Source: CAILHX01 sp046155285 | GTDB lineage: Bacteria; Pseudomonadota; Gammaproteobacteria; Burkholderiales; Methylophilaceae | Reading direction: 5' to 3' | Length of the DNA stretch: 64,000 nt | Assembly (NCBI GenBank): GCA_046155285.1 | Contig: JBJXEA010000010.1 | Coordinates: 1 to 64,000, forward strand | Part shown: positions 25,865-34,504 of the stretch, in pieces | How positions within the stretch are numbered: the first letter of the stretch is position 1 | How the letters are laid out: every line of letters starts with the position of its first letter | Made by a program: the position numbers and the translations under genes | Notes under the pieces: model-generated | Database searches by the model: none | What the model was told of the DNA's origin: nothing | What the model saw: only the letters and a program-made list of their open reading frames with translations

Positions 25865-26752
25865 TCATTCTGGGAAAACGCCCGTGGACAAATAACGGTC
25901 GCCGCGGTCGCAAACGATAGACACAATTACCGCGTTTTCCACTTCCTTGCTCAATTGCAAAGCCGCCAGCAGCGCACCGCCGGAGGAAATCCCCGCAAAA
26001 ATCCCCTCTTCCCGCGCTAGGCGCCGCGTCATGTCTTCTGCATCTTTCTGGCCAACATAGATCATGCGGTCTATACGCGAAAAGTCGCAAATCTTGGGCA
26101 GATATTCCTTCGGCCATTTACGGATACCGGGTATCTGCGCGCCTTCTTCTGGCTGCACGCCGATGATTTGGATATTGGGATTTTGATTTTTCAGATACCG
26201 CGAAGTGCCCATGATGGTGCCAGTGGTACCCATGCTGGAAACGAAATGCGTGACTTTGCCTTGCGTGTCGTGCCAGATTTCCGGCCCGGTAGATTCATAG
26301 TGCGCCAGCGGGTTATCCTGATTAGCGAACTGGTCAAGGATGATACCTTTGCCTTGCGCTTGAAGGCTGTCAGCCATGTCGCGTGCGCCTTCCATGCTGA
26401 CCTCCTTGGGGGTCAGCACCAATTCTGCGCCAAACGCTTTCATGGTCTGGCGACGTTCCAGCGATTGATTCTCCGGCATCACCAAAATCATTTTATAGCC
26501 TTTGATTGCCGCCGCCATTGCCAGCGCGATGCCAGTATTGCCGCTGGTTGCTTCGATCAAGGTGTCGCCGGGTTTTATGTCACCACGCGCTTCGGCGTGC
26601 TGAATCATAGATAGCGCTGGGCGATCTTTCACCGAGCCGGCGGGGTTGTTGCCTTCTAACTTGACCAAAATAGTGTTGCTGGTTGCGCACGGAATGCGTT
26701 GTAGCTTGACCAGCGGCGTGCTGCCGACAAAATCTTCTAGTGTTTTATACAT
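25865..26752 (-). CDS. cysM: cysteine synthase B (O-acetylserine sulfhydrylase)
   Basis: CysM makes cysteine from O-acetylserine and sulfide or thiosulfate, with PLP on Lys42 (NPAGSVKDRPALS). The 295 residues also show ATSGNTGIALAMAA and SSMGTTGTIMG, and the GSVKDRPA form is typical of CysM rather than CysK. The ATG at 26752 overlaps the dsbB stop by 8 bases, implying coupled translation; an upstream extension inside dsbB is not supported. The stop is 5 bases from repeat A copy 2. Confidence 0.94.
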   Translation of the reverse strand: MYKTLEDFVGSTPLVKLQRIPCATSNTILVKLEGNNPAGSVKDRPALSMIQHAEARGDIKPGDTLIEATSGNTGIALAMAAAIKGYKMILVMPENQSLERRQTMKAFGAELVLTPKEVSMEGARDMADSLQAQGKGIILDQFANQDNPLAHYESTGPEIWHDTQGKVTHFVSSMGTTGTIMGTSRYLKNQNPNIQIIGVQPEEGAQIPGIRKWPKEYLPKICDFSRIDRMIYVGQKDAEDMTRRLAREEGIFAGISSGGALLAALQLSKEVENAVIVSIVCDRGDRYLSTGVFPE

Positions 26753-27239
26753 TTTTTCGTAGCAACACCAGCGCGTAAACACCCAAACCCACAAACGCCA
26801 CCAGCGACATCTGCGGTATCGTCATTCCCAAAAACGTCCAGCCAGCCTCCGAGCATTCGCCAGTGCCTTTGAAAATCAACTCAATCGCACGGCTTGCGGG
26901 GAAGGTTTCGATAATGTAGTCAAAACCTGCGCCGCATTCGCTCATCACTTTATCAGGATTTGCTTGTATCCAGATGTGGCGCGAGGCAATACCAGCGCCG
27001 ATGAGCGCCGCAATCACTTGCAAGGCAGCATGAATTTTTTGCGCGGTTTTTTGCGGATTGTGCAGCGCTGCCAACAAGAACAAAACGCCTAACCCCATAA
27101 ACGCAATGCGCTGTGAGATGCACAAAGGGCAAGGATCGAGGTTGTATTTGGTCTGCAACCACAGCGCCAAACCCACCAAACTAAAACTGGCAAAAAAACC
27201 GAGCAAATATCCTTTGCGACCCGCTAACAACTTATCCAT
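26745..27239 (-). CDS. dsbB: disulfide bond formation protein DsbB
   Basis: DsbB reoxidises DsbA with quinone in the inner membrane. The 164-residue protein has four membrane helices, the first cysteine pair Cys37-Cys40 (DPCPLCISQR) and the second pair Cys102 and Cys129 in the periplasmic loop. The ATG at 27239 follows an AAGG site. It is divergent from cysG with 44 bases between starts. Confidence 0.94.
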   Translation of the reverse strand: MDKLLAGRKGYLLGFFASFSLVGLALWLQTKYNLDPCPLCISQRIAFMGLGVLFLLAALHNPQKTAQKIHAALQVIAALIGAGIASRHIWIQANPDKVMSECGAGFDYIIETFPASRAIELIFKGTGECSEAGWTFLGMTIPQMSLVAFVGLGVYALVLLRKNV

Positions 27240-27270
27240 TTGCAAAACCTTAACTCAATAAAGCACCTAG

Positions 27271-27276
27271 TATAAT
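27271..27276 (+). promoter_or_regulatory. -10 box immediately before cysG
   Basis: A perfect TATAAT lies 7 bases before the cysG ATG, and no Shine-Dalgarno or clear -35 is present. Initiation about 7 bases downstream would begin at the ATG itself. Confidence 0.55.
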
Positions 27277-27283
27277 AGACCTC

Positions 27284-28651
27284 ATGGACTTTTTACCCAT
27301 CTTCATCAACTTGCGCGGCCAGCCCTGCATCGTCATCGGCGGCGGTGAAGTGGCGGCACGCAAAGTCAGCCTGCTGCTCAAGGCACAAGCCGCTGTGACG
27401 GTGGTTGCACCCACGCTGTGCAACGCCTTGCAACAAGCCGACATTCAGCATATTGCTGCTGAATTTGATGCAGTTCAACTTGACGGGGCGCGGCTAGCCA
27501 TCGCCGCCACGGATGACAACCCCGTGAACATGGCGGTTCACGCCGCCGCAACTGCTCGCAACATCCTAGTCAATGTGGTGGACACGCCGCATTTATGTAC
27601 GTTCATCATGCCCTCCATCATAGACCGCTCACCCATAGTGGTGGCCATTTCCAGCGGTGGCGCAGCTCCTGTTTTGGCTAGAATGCTGCGTGCAAGATTA
27701 GAAACTTTAATTCCCGCTGGCTACGGACGACTGGCGGGCTTGGCGGCGAAATTCCGCGGGCAAGTCAAACAAAAATTCGGTGAGGGATTACCACGCCGCG
27801 CCTTCTGGGAAAACGTGTTTGAAGGCGCGATTGGTGAAGACATGCTGGCCGGACGCGAGGAGTTGGCGCAGCATCGCTTGCAACAAGCCATAGACACCGC
27901 AGAACCCACCACCAATGGCGAAGTTTATCTAGTCGGCGCAGGCCCCGGCGACCCGGATTTGCTCACTTTTCGCGCTTTGAGGCTAATGCAAAAAGCCGAC
28001 GTGGTGTTGTACGACAATCTAGTGAGTGAAGGCGTGATGGAACTGGTGCGCCGCGATGCCGAACGCATCTATGTCGGCAAAAAGCGCGCCTACCACACCA
28101 TGCCGCAAGAAGGCATCAACGACTTATTAGTGCGGCTGGCGCAGGAAGGCAAGCGGGTACTCAGACTCAAAGGCGGCGACCCCTTCATCTTCGGACGCGG
28201 CGGCGAGGAGATCGAAACGCTGGCGGAACACGGCATCCCGTTCCAAGTCGTTCCTGGCATATCTGCGGCTAATGGCGTGGCGAGTTATGCTGGCATTCCC
28301 TTGACCCACCGCGACTACGCCCAATCCGTCGTCTTCACCACTGGCCATCTGCGCGACGACACGCTGGATTTAGACTGGATGGCACTCACCCGCCCGCAGC
28401 AAACCGTGGTCATCTACATGGGGCTGACCGGATTAGCCGAAATCTGCCAACAACTCATCAAACACGGCCTGCCAGCCACACATCCCGCCGCTGTGGTGCA
28501 GCAAGGCACCACGCATCAACAACGTGTAATGGTAGCAACATTGGAAGACTTGGCGGAAAAGGTCGAAGCCGCTGGATTCAAAGCGCCGACGCTGACGATA
28601 GTGGGTGAAGTGGTGAAACTGAGGGAGAAACTGGCTTGGTTTAATCCATGA
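27284..28651 (+). CDS. cysG: siroheme synthase CysG (multifunctional)
   Basis: CysG converts uroporphyrinogen III to siroheme for sulfite and nitrite reductases. The 455-residue protein fuses an N-terminal NAD-dependent dehydrogenase/ferrochelatase (1-205; IVIGGGEVAARKVSLLLKAQ) with a C-terminal SAM uroporphyrinogen methyltransferase (215-455; VYLVGAGPGDPDLLT, RLKGGDPFIFGRGGEE, VVPGISAANGV). The domain order and length are canonical. It is divergent from dsbB-cysM, a sulfur-metabolism neighbourhood. Confidence 0.96.
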   Translation: MDFLPIFINLRGQPCIVIGGGEVAARKVSLLLKAQAAVTVVAPTLCNALQQADIQHIAAEFDAVQLDGARLAIAATDDNPVNMAVHAAATARNILVNVVDTPHLCTFIMPSIIDRSPIVVAISSGGAAPVLARMLRARLETLIPAGYGRLAGLAAKFRGQVKQKFGEGLPRRAFWENVFEGAIGEDMLAGREELAQHRLQQAIDTAEPTTNGEVYLVGAGPGDPDLLTFRALRLMQKADVVLYDNLVSEGVMELVRRDAERIYVGKKRAYHTMPQEGINDLLVRLAQEGKRVLRLKGGDPFIFGRGGEEIETLAEHGIPFQVVPGISAANGVASYAGIPLTHRDYAQSVVFTTGHLRDDTLDLDWMALTRPQQTVVIYMGLTGLAEICQQLIKHGLPATHPAAVVQQGTTHQQRVMVATLEDLAEKVEAAGFKAPTLTIVGEVVKLREKLAWFNP

Positions 28652-28681
28652 CAAGCATTGCCACCCCTCATTAAGTCACGC

Positions 28682-28699
28682 TATAATCGTCATACGATT
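28682..28699 (+). promoter_or_regulatory. promoter and operator of the second vapBC
   Basis: TATAAT (28682-28687) with TTGCCA 18 bases upstream (28658-28663) forms a promoter. A perfect inverted repeat AATCGT-cat-ACGATT (28685-28699) overlaps the -10, where an RHH antitoxin would block RNA polymerase. Confidence 0.65.
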
Positions 28700-28718
28700 T
28701 GTATTACAGGGAAAACCA

Positions 28719-28943
28719 ATGCTCACCATACGCCTCAACCATGATCAAGAAAAAAGCATAGACTGGCTTGCCAAGACCCACAATCAAAGCAAAAGCGAAT
28801 TTGTGCGAAGCCTGATTGATAATGCTATCGGCCAGATGCGAAATCCTGCACCCGTATTCCAAAGTATCCGCGAATTTAGCAAAACCATCACGGCCAATAA
28901 ACCAATAGACATCAAAGCGCTCATCGAAGAAGACAGACGATGA
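28719..28943 (+). CDS. ribbon-helix-helix antitoxin of a VapBC pair (copy 2)
   Basis: The 74-residue protein starts MLTIRLNHDQEKSIDWLAK, the beta-strand and helix of a CopG/RHH DNA-binding fold, and its C-terminal half is the expected toxin-binding tail. AGGGA precedes the ATG. The stop overlaps the toxin start (ATGA). It differs in fold from the AbrB-type antitoxin at 22260-22493. Confidence 0.88.
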   Translation: MLTIRLNHDQEKSIDWLAKTHNQSKSEFVRSLIDNAIGQMRNPAPVFQSIREFSKTITANKPIDIKALIEEDRR

Positions 28944-29341
28944 GCCGCATCGTCGTGGATAACTCAGTCGCCATCCGCTGGTTTATTGGCGATCAAGCCA
29001 CTGTGTATTCCACCAAAGTATTTGATGCTTGTGAGAATGCAGCGATATACGTGCCTGCGCTATGGTTCTCCGAGTTTTGTAACGTCATTAGCAAAACGGC
29101 CAAACAAGGGGCAATTACCGAAGCGCAAGCAACTGGCATTATGCAACACGCCTCTCTGCTGCCGATAATTGAGGCAAAAACACCGCCATTGGGCGAAATA
29201 TACAAACTTGCCAACCAGTTTGGGCTGAGCGGCTACGATGCGACTTATTTAGCGGTGACTATTGCTTCTGATGCAATGCTGGCAACGGAAGACGACCAAT
29301 TGGCGAAAGTAGCTAAAACATTGGGTGTGTATTTTTCTTGA
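28940..29341 (+). CDS. vapC: PIN-domain toxin VapC (copy 2)
   Basis: This 133-residue PIN protein (MSRIVVDNSVAIRWFI) carries Asp7, Glu45 and Asp100, with further acidic residues at 117-119. It is of the WFI/PALWFSEF subtype, divergent from copy 1. Coupled translation with the antitoxin is implied by the 4-base overlap. The 80 bases after it hold nothing recognisable. Confidence 0.9.
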   Translation: MSRIVVDNSVAIRWFIGDQATVYSTKVFDACENAAIYVPALWFSEFCNVISKTAKQGAITEAQATGIMQHASLLPIIEAKTPPLGEIYKLANQFGLSGYDATYLAVTIASDAMLATEDDQLAKVAKTLGVYFS

Positions 29342-29420
29342 GAATTTCTCACCGACCTTTTACATGCCCATCACAAACAAGCTCAATCTGCGATTTTCTA
29401 TGAAATCTACCTTGAATAAG

Positions 29421-29915
29421 CTACATTTCCTGAGTTTCTAGTCCCACTTCTGACGACTCCTGAATATCAGGCTTGGGGATTATTATCTGAGGCACTTCTT
29501 TCTGTTGTTTCTTTCGCTCTTGCTCCCATTTCTTATTTTGCGCACGCCATTGTTTTAAGGTCATCGGAGGATTCTCTCCGGTCATGTCATCTACCAAAAT
29601 GTGCTTCCCATCCGAACGCACATAAAATTCGTTCCAACGATGAACATGATCAGGATGATCCTCATAAACATTGATTGACCAATAGCATCGGTCGTTAATC
29701 AGGGTTTTGGATGTCGCCCAAGCATCCTCAAATACCACGACTTTCAGACCAACTGCCAAAAGTTCCTTTTCGAAAGTTTTGTATTCCTTCAGCGCCTTAA
29801 GGTGCGCTAAAGCTTTAAGAAAATCCTTCTTATGGTCTTTGGCTGCGCCCCTACATTCCGCTTGCGCACGAGATGTCAGCACCACCAATAGCAACGCACA
29901 CAAAATTCTCAGCAC
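29421..29915 (-). CDS. hypothetical secreted protein
   Basis: I do not recognise a family. The start is most likely GTG at 29915, with AAGGA 7 bases upstream, giving a clean signal peptide (VLRILCALLLVVLTSRAQA). The ATG at 29936 would overlap ybiB and has no ribosome site. The mature part of about 145 residues has a mixed charged helix, a central region NDRCYWSINVYEDHPDHVHR and a Lys/Gln-rich tail ending in Pro and Glu. It follows ybiB by 10 bases, so it is likely cotranscribed. It probably resides in the periplasm. Confidence 0.7.
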   Translation of the reverse strand: MLRILCALLLVVLTSRAQAECRGAAKDHKKDFLKALAHLKALKEYKTFEKELLAVGLKVVVFEDAWATSKTLINDRCYWSINVYEDHPDHVHRWNEFYVRSDGKHILVDDMTGENPPMTLKQWRAQNKKWEQERKKQQKEVPQIIIPKPDIQESSEVGLETQEM

Positions 29916-29925
29916 GACATTCCTT

Positions 29926-30852
29926 CTACAAATCATTAGATACAACACTGGCTCTGCATAATGCCACTTGCTGTAATATCGGCACAGGCACAGCCACCTC
30001 TCCCGCCATTGCTTGTTCTATCCACCTCGCCGTAGTCACCGCATCCATTGCACTTGGCAATTGCGGCACAGCAGCAACGCTGCCTTCCTCCGCTTCAACC
30101 ACGCTTTGCAACAATCCCTCACCAAACATTTCCATACGCGGCAAGCGCTTAGGATTGGCATACACCTCACCTTCTGTGCCGCGTAGCAACATGCCACGTG
30201 TGCCACTGCCTAAGAAGAATGCGCCCATACGGCCGATGTAATCGGGGTGCGAGACGCTGACGATGCGGAATGACTGACCACTGAATGGGTCGGCGAGTTT
30301 GGCTAGGGTGTGGGTGCTGTTACGCACCCCTAAACGCCAGCGCAAACCCAGCAAGTAATCCAGTTGCGGCGACAAGTCTTTAATCGGCATGAATACCGGC
30401 AAATCTTGTGCCATGCGTTTTTCGGCCTCGTTGGTGGAGGTTGTCCACGGCACGCCTAGCTCCTTGAACACTTCGGCGCTAGTGACGCGCTTGGGGTCGG
30501 AAGTCACCCCGTGTACCAGCACCGGAATGCCTTCTCGCGCCAATAGCATGGCTAGCAAGGGGGTCAGATTGCCTTGCCGCCGTGCGCCGTTGTAGCTAGA
30601 AATCACTACCGGCAGCTTGCCCGCTGGCACTTGCAGCTTCATCACGCGCTCATCCATGGCTTGATAAAAGCCTTGCATTTCGGCTTCCGACTCGCCTTTG
30701 ATGCGGAAGGCCACCAGCAAAGCACCTAGTTCAAAGTCTGGCACTTTGCCGTCTAGCATATTAGCGTAGAGTTCGTAGGCCACGGCTTGGTCAAGGTCGC
30801 CTGCGCCGTCTTTGCCACGACCGATTTCTTTGATGATTTGGGTGTAGTCCAT
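29926..30852 (-). CDS. ybiB: YbiB, TrpD2-type nucleic-acid-binding protein
   Basis: YbiB resembles anthranilate phosphoribosyltransferase but binds nucleic acids and lacks TrpD activity in E. coli. The 308-residue protein starts MDYTQIIKEIGRGKDGAG and shows PVVISSYNGARRQGNLTPLL and VLVHGVTSDPKRVTS in place of TrpD active-site segments. Upstream frame extension runs into repeat A copy 3 and is not used. TACAAT lies 5 bases before the ATG with no ribosome site. It is divergent from xseA. Confidence 0.88.
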   Translation of the reverse strand: MDYTQIIKEIGRGKDGAGDLDQAVAYELYANMLDGKVPDFELGALLVAFRIKGESEAEMQGFYQAMDERVMKLQVPAGKLPVVISSYNGARRQGNLTPLLAMLLAREGIPVLVHGVTSDPKRVTSAEVFKELGVPWTTSTNEAEKRMAQDLPVFMPIKDLSPQLDYLLGLRWRLGVRNSTHTLAKLADPFSGQSFRIVSVSHPDYIGRMGAFFLGSGTRGMLLRGTEGEVYANPKRLPRMEMFGEGLLQSVVEAEEGSVAAVPQLPSAMDAVTTARWIEQAMAGEVAVPVPILQQVALCRASVVSNDL

Positions 30853-30867
30853 GCTGCATTGTAACGC

Positions 30868-30999
30868 AACCACCCCGGCGCTTCGCGCCACCCCTCCTTG
30901 GAAAGGAGTGGATAAAAACTGCGTTTAATTGCGCCAACCGTGGCAGCAGGCCTCCCCTCCTTTCCAAGGAGGGGAGGCTGCAAAGCAGCGGTGGTGGTT
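30868..30999. repeat. palindromic repeat family A, copy 3
   Basis: The 132-base copy starts AACCACCCCGGCGCTTCGCG and ends GCAGCGGTGGTGGTT. It fills nearly all of the ybiB-xseA divergent intergenic region, so any -35 boxes of the two genes lie inside it. Confidence 0.85.
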
Positions 31000-31011
31000 T
31001 ACAATGCCACC

Positions 31012-32259
31012 ATGTCCGACGATCTATTTTCCACCCCACCCCAAGTCTTCTCCGTCACCCAGCTCAACCGCATGATTCGTGAGTTGTTAGAAGGCGCTAT
31101 CCCGCTGCTGTGGGTGAGTGGCGAGATTTCCAACCTCACCCGCGCGGCTTCTGGGCATTGGTATTTCTCGTTGAAAGATGCCAACGCCCAAGTACGCTGC
31201 GTCATGTTCCGTCAGCGCAATGCCTACCTTGGCTGGCAGCCCAAAGAGGGCGACAAGATTGAAGCACGGGCTTTAGTTTCTTTGTATGAAGCGCGCGGAG
31301 AGTTTCAGCTCACGATTGAATTCTTGCAAAAAGCGGGGTTGGGGACGCTGTACGAGGCGTTTGAAAAGCTCAAACAAAAATTGGAACTCGAAGGCTTGTT
31401 TGCGCCGGAAAAGAAACGTGCCCTACCCGCCTTTCCCAAGCAAATCGGCATTGTGACTTCGCCCGATGCAGCCGCCTTGCAAGACGTGTTGACCACGCTC
31501 AAACGGCGTATGCCCAGCATCCCCATCGTGATCTATCCCACGCCAGTGCAGGGCAAGGGCGCGGCGGAAACTATCACCGCCGCCATCAACAGCGCCAGCA
31601 AACGCAAAGAATGCGATGTGCTGATTGTGTGCCGTGGTGGGGGCAGCATGGAGGATTTATGGAGTTTTAACGAGGAAATCGTCGCCCGCGCCATTGCTGG
31701 TTGCGCGATTCCAGTGGTGAGCGGTGTGGGGCATGAAACTGATTTCACCATCGCCGACTTTGCCGCCGACCGCCGCGCGCCCACGCCCACCGCGGCGGCT
31801 GAGATGGTGAGCCCAGATCGTGTAAGTTTGTTGCAAAGTTTGGGGCAGATGCAAAACCGGTTAAACCGCCAGATGCGCTTTGCTTTATCGGAACGCGCAC
31901 AGAAGCTGGATGGTCTGGCGCGGCGCTTGGTGCATCCCGGCGAGCGCATCCGCCAACGCGGTGAGCAACTGGCGCAGTTGCACGCTAGGTTTTCCTACGC
32001 CACGCAGCGCAATCTGGAACAACGCCAAACGCATTTGCACAAATTGGCGCAAAATCTCGAACACCTCGCCCCGCAACAAGTACTGAAGCGTGGTTACAGC
32101 TTGGTGCATAACGGCGCGGGCGAGATTGTACGGAATAGCACCGCATTAAAGATTGGCGAGAACCTAAATATAACTTTGGCACAGGGCAGCGTAGATGCGA
32201 GCGTAAGTAAAACCCATCCCCCTCCCAACCTCCCCCTTGAAGGGGGAGGAGGCGTTTAG
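31012..32259 (+). CDS. xseA: exodeoxyribonuclease VII large subunit XseA
   Basis: XseA with XseB degrades single-stranded DNA in repair. The protein starts MSDDLFSTPPQVF (an earlier in-frame start lies in repeat A copy 3) and has the N-terminal OB fold (SGEISNLTRAASGHWYFSLK), the catalytic domain with IVTSPDAAALQDVLTTL, CRGGGSMEDLWSFN and SGVGHETDFTIADFAADRR. The last about 15 residues (HPPPNLPLEGGGGV) are encoded by a palindromic repeat, a foreign C-terminal tail. TACAAT is 6 bases before the ATG. Confidence 0.94.
   Translation: MSDDLFSTPPQVFSVTQLNRMIRELLEGAIPLLWVSGEISNLTRAASGHWYFSLKDANAQVRCVMFRQRNAYLGWQPKEGDKIEARALVSLYEARGEFQLTIEFLQKAGLGTLYEAFEKLKQKLELEGLFAPEKKRALPAFPKQIGIVTSPDAAALQDVLTTLKRRMPSIPIVIYPTPVQGKGAAETITAAINSASKRKECDVLIVCRGGGSMEDLWSFNEEIVARAIAGCAIPVVSGVGHETDFTIADFAADRRAPTPTAAAEMVSPDRVSLLQSLGQMQNRLNRQMRFALSERAQKLDGLARRLVHPGERIRQRGEQLAQLHARFSYATQRNLEQRQTHLHKLAQNLEHLAPQQVLKRGYSLVHNGAGEIVRNSTALKIGENLNITLAQGSVDASVSKTHPPPNLPLEGGGGV
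32213..32250. repeat. palindromic repeat inside the xseA 3' end
   Basis: The inverted repeat cctcccccttgaagggggag (32229 onwards) and its CCCCCTCCCAACC flank encode the xseA tail and end just before its stop at 32257. It belongs to the same CCCTC-rich repeat type as those inside addA. It could also act as a weak terminator. Confidence 0.7.
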
Positions 32260-32269
32260 CATTTTGTCT

Positions 32270-32298
32270 TTGCACTAGTCGCACATCCCTCGTAGAAT
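32270..32298 (+). promoter_or_regulatory. promoter of kup
   Basis: TTGCAC (32270-32275), a 17-base spacer and TAGAAT (32293-32298) form a good sigma-70 promoter. Only 10 bases separate the -10 from the kup ATG, so the leader would be 0-4 bases. Confidence 0.65.
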
Positions 32299-32308
32299 AG
32301 CCACCTTC

Positions 32309-34189
32309 ATGAGTTCCGAAAAACCCAACAAGTCATCACTCACCACCCTGTCTCTCGCAGCGTTGGGTGTGGTTTTTGGCGACATCGGCACTAGCCCGCT
32401 GTACACCATGCGCGAAGTTTTTGCAGGCGCACATCATCAAGTTCCGGTTACGCCAGATAACGTCCTCGGCATTTTGTCACTGATTCTGTGGTCGCTGATT
32501 ATGGTGGTCACGGTGAAATACGTGGCCTTCGTGATGCGTGCCGACAACCGTGGCGAAGGCGGCATCATGGCCTTAATCGCGCTGGCCTCACGCCGCGCAG
32601 AGGGGCATCCGCGACGCATCAAATTCATCATGATCGTGGGCATCCTCGGCGCGTGTATGTTCTACGCCGACGGCATGATCACCCCCGCCATTTCCGTGCT
32701 TTCTGCAGTAGAAGGCCTGGAGATCGCGCTACCCGCCATGTCGCACTGGGTGGTACCAATTACGCTCCTAGTTTTACTGGTGCTATTCTGGTCGCAACGT
32801 GAAGGCACGGGAACCATAGGCAAGCTATTCGGCCCGATTATGCTGTTGTGGTTTGGCACTTTGGCAGTATTGGGTGTCATGAATATCCTGCACGATCCCA
32901 GCGTGTTGCGTGCCATCAACCCACAATATGCTTTTCAGTTCTTTGCCACCAACCCAAAAATGGCATTCCTCTCGCTAGGCGCGGTGGTGCTGGCGGTCAC
33001 CGGTGGCGAGGCGCTCTACGCCGACATGGGGCATTTTGGCCGAGTGCCGATTCAGTTGGCTTGGTTTGGCTTCGTATTGCCGTCCTTGATTCTCAATTAT
33101 TTCGGTCAAGGCGCGTTGATTTTGCACAATGCAGCCGCTGTAAAAAACCCGTTCTACTTGCTAGCGCCTGAATGGGCGCTTTATCCGCTCATAGGCCTAG
33201 CCACCATGGCCGCAGTAATCGCCTCGCAAGCAGTGATTTCCGGCGCATTCTCGGTCTCGCGCCAAGCCTTACAGCTGGGCTATTTACCGCGCATGCTGGT
33301 GCTGCACACCTCTGACAGCCAAGAAGGTCAAATCTATTTGCCGCGCGTGAACTGGACATTGATGCTGGCCGTGATGGCGCTAGTAATCGGATTTGGCTCT
33401 TCAACCAACCTTGCCGCCGCTTACGGCATCGCCGTTACTGGCGACATGGTCATCACCACCATCCTCTCCGCCATGATATTCCACAGCCTGTGGGGCTGGA
33501 GCTGGGCGCGTACTCTGGCTTTAGGCAGCGTGTTCTTAGTGGTGGATTTGGCGTTCTTTAGCGCCAACGCGCTGAAAATCCCTGACGGCGGTTGGGCACC
33601 GATTGCTATTGGTGTCGTCATTTTTGTCCTCATGACCACCTGGAAAAGCGGACGCGCCATGCTGTTTAAGCGCATGAAGAACGAAGCGATGGAGCTAGAT
33701 GTATTTCTGGATGCCATCGGCGGCCATCCGCCAGCGCGGGTGGAGGGTTGCGCAGTGTTCATGACCCCCAATTCGCAAGGCGTACCGCATGCGCTGCTGC
33801 ACAACCTCAAACACAACAAGGTGTTGCACGAACAAGTGGTGCTGGCCACCGTCAAAATTCATAACGAACCTTACCTGCCCGAAGAGCAGCGCTTGTCCAT
33901 CACCCATCTGGCGCACGGTTTTCACCGTGTGACTTTGAATTATGGTTTCAAGGACGACCCCAATCTGCCGCGTGATTTGGAAGAACACGCAACAGAACTA
34001 CATCTTGACGCGATGAACACCTCTTACTTTGTCGGCAAAGAGACCTTAATCGCCGCCTCAGATAACGACATGGCGTTCTGGCGCAAAAAATTGTTTTGCG
34101 CCATGTTCCGCAATGCAGACAGCGTTTCCAACTATTTCAAACTGCCACCCAACCGAGTGGTTGAACTGGGTTCACAAGTGATACTCTAA
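32309..34189 (+). CDS. kup: low-affinity potassium transporter Kup
   Basis: Kup imports K+ by proton symport in the inner membrane. The 626-residue protein has about 12 membrane helices starting with SLAALGVVFGDIGTSPLYTM, the family signature, and GGEALYADMGHFG in the core, followed by a cytoplasmic C-terminal domain of about 170 residues. It has its own promoter after xseA. Confidence 0.95.
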   Translation: MSSEKPNKSSLTTLSLAALGVVFGDIGTSPLYTMREVFAGAHHQVPVTPDNVLGILSLILWSLIMVVTVKYVAFVMRADNRGEGGIMALIALASRRAEGHPRRIKFIMIVGILGACMFYADGMITPAISVLSAVEGLEIALPAMSHWVVPITLLVLLVLFWSQREGTGTIGKLFGPIMLLWFGTLAVLGVMNILHDPSVLRAINPQYAFQFFATNPKMAFLSLGAVVLAVTGGEALYADMGHFGRVPIQLAWFGFVLPSLILNYFGQGALILHNAAAVKNPFYLLAPEWALYPLIGLATMAAVIASQAVISGAFSVSRQALQLGYLPRMLVLHTSDSQEGQIYLPRVNWTLMLAVMALVIGFGSSTNLAAAYGIAVTGDMVITTILSAMIFHSLWGWSWARTLALGSVFLVVDLAFFSANALKIPDGGWAPIAIGVVIFVLMTTWKSGRAMLFKRMKNEAMELDVFLDAIGGHPPARVEGCAVFMTPNSQGVPHALLHNLKHNKVLHEQVVLATVKIHNEPYLPEEQRLSITHLAHGFHRVTLNYGFKDDPNLPRDLEEHATELHLDAMNTSYFVGKETLIAASDNDMAFWRKKLFCAMFRNADSVSNYFKLPPNRVVELGSQVIL

Positions 34190-34229
34190 GCTTTTAGGAA
34201 ATCTTTCCTACCCTCATAAGGAGATCGTC

Positions 34230-34487
34230 ATGAAACACCTACTATCCTTACTCATCGCAGCAGCCCTCACGTTTCCCGCACTAGCCTTGGCCGATGGTGA
34301 AGCCTGCAAACGCCCTATGGACAAGCATTTCACCGAGGCGGATACTGATAATGACGGCACCGTGGATAAAGCCGAATTCACTGCAAAAGCCGCCAAAAAG
34401 TTTGACGAAATGGATGCCGACCATGACGGTACGCTCAGCAAAGATGAAATGATGATGGGCAAACGTCACATGAAAATGAAGAATTAA
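34230..34487 (+). CDS. small secreted EF-hand protein
   Basis: The 85-residue precursor has a signal peptide (MKHLLSLLIAAALTFPALALA) and two EF-hand loops, DTDNDGTVDKAE and DADHDGTLSKDE, with the Ca-binding acidic positions intact. The tail is Met/Lys/His-rich. GGAG precedes the ATG. A periplasmic Ca-binding or Ca-sensing role is inferred. It lies between kup and an M48 lipoprotein, probably as one transcript with the latter. Confidence 0.88.
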   Translation: MKHLLSLLIAAALTFPALALADGEACKRPMDKHFTEADTDNDGTVDKAEFTAKAAKKFDEMDADHDGTLSKDEMMMGKRHMKMKN

Positions 34488-34504
34488 CTAACAAAGAGTT
34501 CACC

